Assembly: GCA_038380435.1 (NCBI GenBank)
Contig: JAWZYU010000055.1
Coordinates: 3,201,747 to 3,265,746 of the forward strand
DNA length: 64,000 nt
Direction: 5' to 3'
Source: Ryuthela nishihirai
Lineage: Eukaryota; Arthropoda; Arachnida; Araneae; Heptathelidae
The notes beneath the pieces were generated by a model. That model had not been told where the DNA came from. It did no database searches and saw only the letters and a list, made by a program, of their open reading frames with translations. Made by a program: the position numbers and the translations under genes. How positions within the stretch are numbered: position 1 is the first letter of the stretch; every line of letters starts with the position of its first letter. Shown piece after piece: positions 62,158 through 64,000 of this stretch.

Positions 62158-62572
62158 TCTTTTTGTATGTGAGTTTGTTCTTATTAACTATCTTCCTATC
62201 GCTTTAAACTCATCCTTTGTCGGTTTGTCAGTCGTGTGTGTTGTTCCACCATATATTTGTTCATATTTTGAACACAGAAGTTCCACCATATATTTTGAAC
62301 ACAGAAGACAAACTAAATGATTTATGTGTTGTTGGGTTGGGTTGTTTTACCTCTGAGCGGCACTTTTTTGCCCACCATGGGCTAAATGGCCAGGTCACAT
62401 GGACCACGAAGGCTCAGAGAAGGTTGGGGGAGGGGACCCACTGGATTTTTGCCGCCCCATTTATGTGTCAAATGAAAGTTTGTGACATGGGGAATGTCAT
62501 GGTTGTAAAAATTCTTCCCTTCAAAAATGGGAAAATATTCCAGATATTATTCTACTGTATCTTTAGCGACGG
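62158..62572 (+). repeat. Direct repeat, copy 1 (with SINE insertion)
   Basis: From TTTTTGTATGTGAGTTTGTT to ATTATTCTACTGTATCTTT. It recurs at 63467-63708 without the SINE-A insertion at 62330-62458. Confidence 0.85.
62330..62458 (-). mobile_element. SINE-A, internally deleted, with 10-bp target-site duplication
   Basis: 129-bp minus-strand insertion. It keeps the tail, drops the head and body, and ends with GCCGCCCC, which resembles the G-rich SINE start. ATTTATGTGT flanks it at 62320-62329 and 62459-62468, and the unoccupied site is present once at 63598-63607. Confidence 0.85.
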
Positions 62573-63462
62573 GGGTGGCTCAGTCGGTAGCGCGCCAGGG
62601 TCGTAATCTGTAGTTCCCAGGTTCGAGTCCCAGCTGGGTCAGCGTGGAGATTTATCTCCGCAACATTCCCCGCCCTGCCCACGGTCACTAGGGGACACCG
62701 ATGGGCTTGGAAAGGCCGCCGTCCGTCGGATGGGACGTTAAACCGTGGCCGTGTGCGGGAGAGCCATTCCCTATGCACGTTAAAGAACACAATGGATGGC
62801 CTTGACGGGAGGCTACCATCTGTCTCTCAACAGCTGTTCCAGTGGGTCCCCTCTCCCAACCTTCTCTGAGCCTTCGGGGTCCATGTGACCTGGCCATTTA
62901 GCCCATGGTGTGCAAAAAAGTGCCGCTCAGAGGTAAAACAGTCCAACCCATTAAAGAACACGCTGGATGGCCTTGACGGGAGGCTACCATCTGTCTCCCA
63001 ACAGCTGTTCCAGTGGGTCCCCTCCCCCAACCTTCTCTGAGCCTTCGGGGTCCATGTGACCTTGCCATTTAGCCCATGATGTGCAAAAAAGTACCGCTCA
63101 GAGGTAAAACAACCCAACGTTAAAGAACACGCTGGATGACCTTGACGGGAGGCTACCATCTGTCTCCCAACAGCTGTTCCAGTGGGTCCCCTCCCCCAAC
63201 CTTCTCTGAGCCTTCGGGATCCTTGTGACCTGGCCATTTAGCCCATGGTGTGCAAAAAAGTGGCGCTCAGAGGTAAAACAACCCAATGTTAAAGAACACA
63301 CTGGATGGCTTTGACGGGAGGCTACCATCTATCTCCCAACAGCTGTTCCAGTGGGTCCCCTCCCCCAACCATCTCTGAGCCTTCGGGGTCCATGTGACCT
63401 GGCCATTTAGCCCATGGTGTGGAAAAAAGTGCCGCTCAGAGGTAAAACAACCCAACCCAACT
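62571..63462 (+). mobile_element. SINE-A full length with three extra tail units
   Basis: Complete copy at 62571-62949 followed by tail units at 62950-63118, 63119-63288 and 63289-63462. Each extra unit starts at the internal TTAAAGAACACGCTGG motif and ends CAACCCA. This is the longest tail array in the window. Confidence 0.9.
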
Positions 63463-63466
63463 CTTT

Positions 63467-63708
63467 TTGTATGTGGGTTTGTTCTTATTAACTATCTTCC
63501 TATGGCTTTTAGCTCATCCTTTGTCGGTTTGTCAGTCGTGTGTGTGCTGAAACAGTTGTTCCACCATATATTTTGAACACAGAAGACAAACTAAATGATT
63601 TATGTGTGAAATGAAAGTTTGTGACATGGGGAATGTCATGGTTGTAAAAATTCTTCCCTTCAAAAATGGGAAAATATTCCAGGTATTATTCTACTATATC
63701 TTTCGAAT
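63467..63708 (+). repeat. Direct repeat, copy 2 (empty SINE site)
   Basis: Partner of 62158-62572. It reads AATGATTTATGTGTGAAATG across the site where copy 1 holds the SINE. Confidence 0.85.
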
Positions 63709-64000
63709 GCAAAGCCAAACGTAAAATGTTGCATATCAAAGAAAGCTTTTGACGTCAGACAAAACATTTAGTGCTCTTGATTTCTTTTTCTCCTCCCTAA
63801 AAAAATGTGAAATGTGACTCTCCAGGAAATATGTACTTCCCCCTCCCGAAAAGAAAAAAAATAGGGGGAGGACGGAAATCATGAGCTACCTGAAACATCA
63901 ACAATGTGGGAAATATAGCTATAGTATAACAATGGTTATTTCTATTAGATATTAGATTATTTCTATTTCTACTAAATCTAACGACTTTTGAGTTCTCACG
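63709..64000. other. Unique sequence to the window end
   Basis: No repeat family, RNA gene or coding frame that I can recognise. Confidence 0.4.

Overview
The window is eukaryotic and almost gene-free. One protein-coding exon is recognisable, at the extreme left: the last coding exon of a DMRT-family transcription factor carrying a DMA domain. That family, the intron/exon form, the tRNA-derived SINEs, and the hAT, pogo/Tigger, Jockey and Polinton relics all fit a metazoan. An arthropod is most likely, and a chelicerate is my guess from the style of the repeats rather than from anything diagnostic.

Layout: 1-1640, DMRT 3' exon and 3' UTR. 1825-4190, a cluster of two tRNA-derived SINE families, here called SINE-A (about 385 bp, tRNA head plus a long body and tail) and SINE-B (about 215 bp). 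4501-4968, a 32-bp minisatellite. 4969-28098, a 23-kb satellite of 60-bp monomers, each made of two related 30-bp halves and organised into several higher-order repeats; it ends directly in what looks like a hAT transposon terminus. 28262-31080, more SINEs, including one nested in another with a target-site duplication, and a Jockey-type reverse transcriptase relic. 31227-39022, a mosaic of SINE-A copies, a roughly 340-bp repeat family in both orientations, a 2-kb segmental duplication with SINE-A copies at its edges, and a pogo/Tigger-like MITE. 39023-40590, low-repeat sequence without a recognised gene. 40590-45078, a second satellite, also of 60-bp period but built from three 20-bp subunits and unrelated to the first.

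45079-61578 is the most striking object: a 16.5-kb near-perfect palindrome with two arms of about 8.2 kb meeting at a 79-bp centre. It is inserted precisely into the second satellite with a 6-bp target-site duplication (TACTTA). Its termini read 5'-AGTAG...CTACT-3', and each arm carries a decayed fragment resembling the N-terminal part of Polinton/Maverick DNA polymerase B. I read it as a palindromised, non-autonomous Polinton derivative. Because the flanking satellite runs in the same orientation on both sides, a simple inverted-read assembly artefact does not explain it.

61579-64000 holds the resumed satellite, an inverted copy of satellite spacer sequence, a SINE-A cluster with tandemly multiplied tails, and a SINE insertion whose empty site is also present in the window.

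No functional gene network can be described beyond the DMRT exon. The rest is repeat biology. The many long open frames over the satellites arise because their monomers lack stops and have a length divisible by three; they are not annotated as genes.
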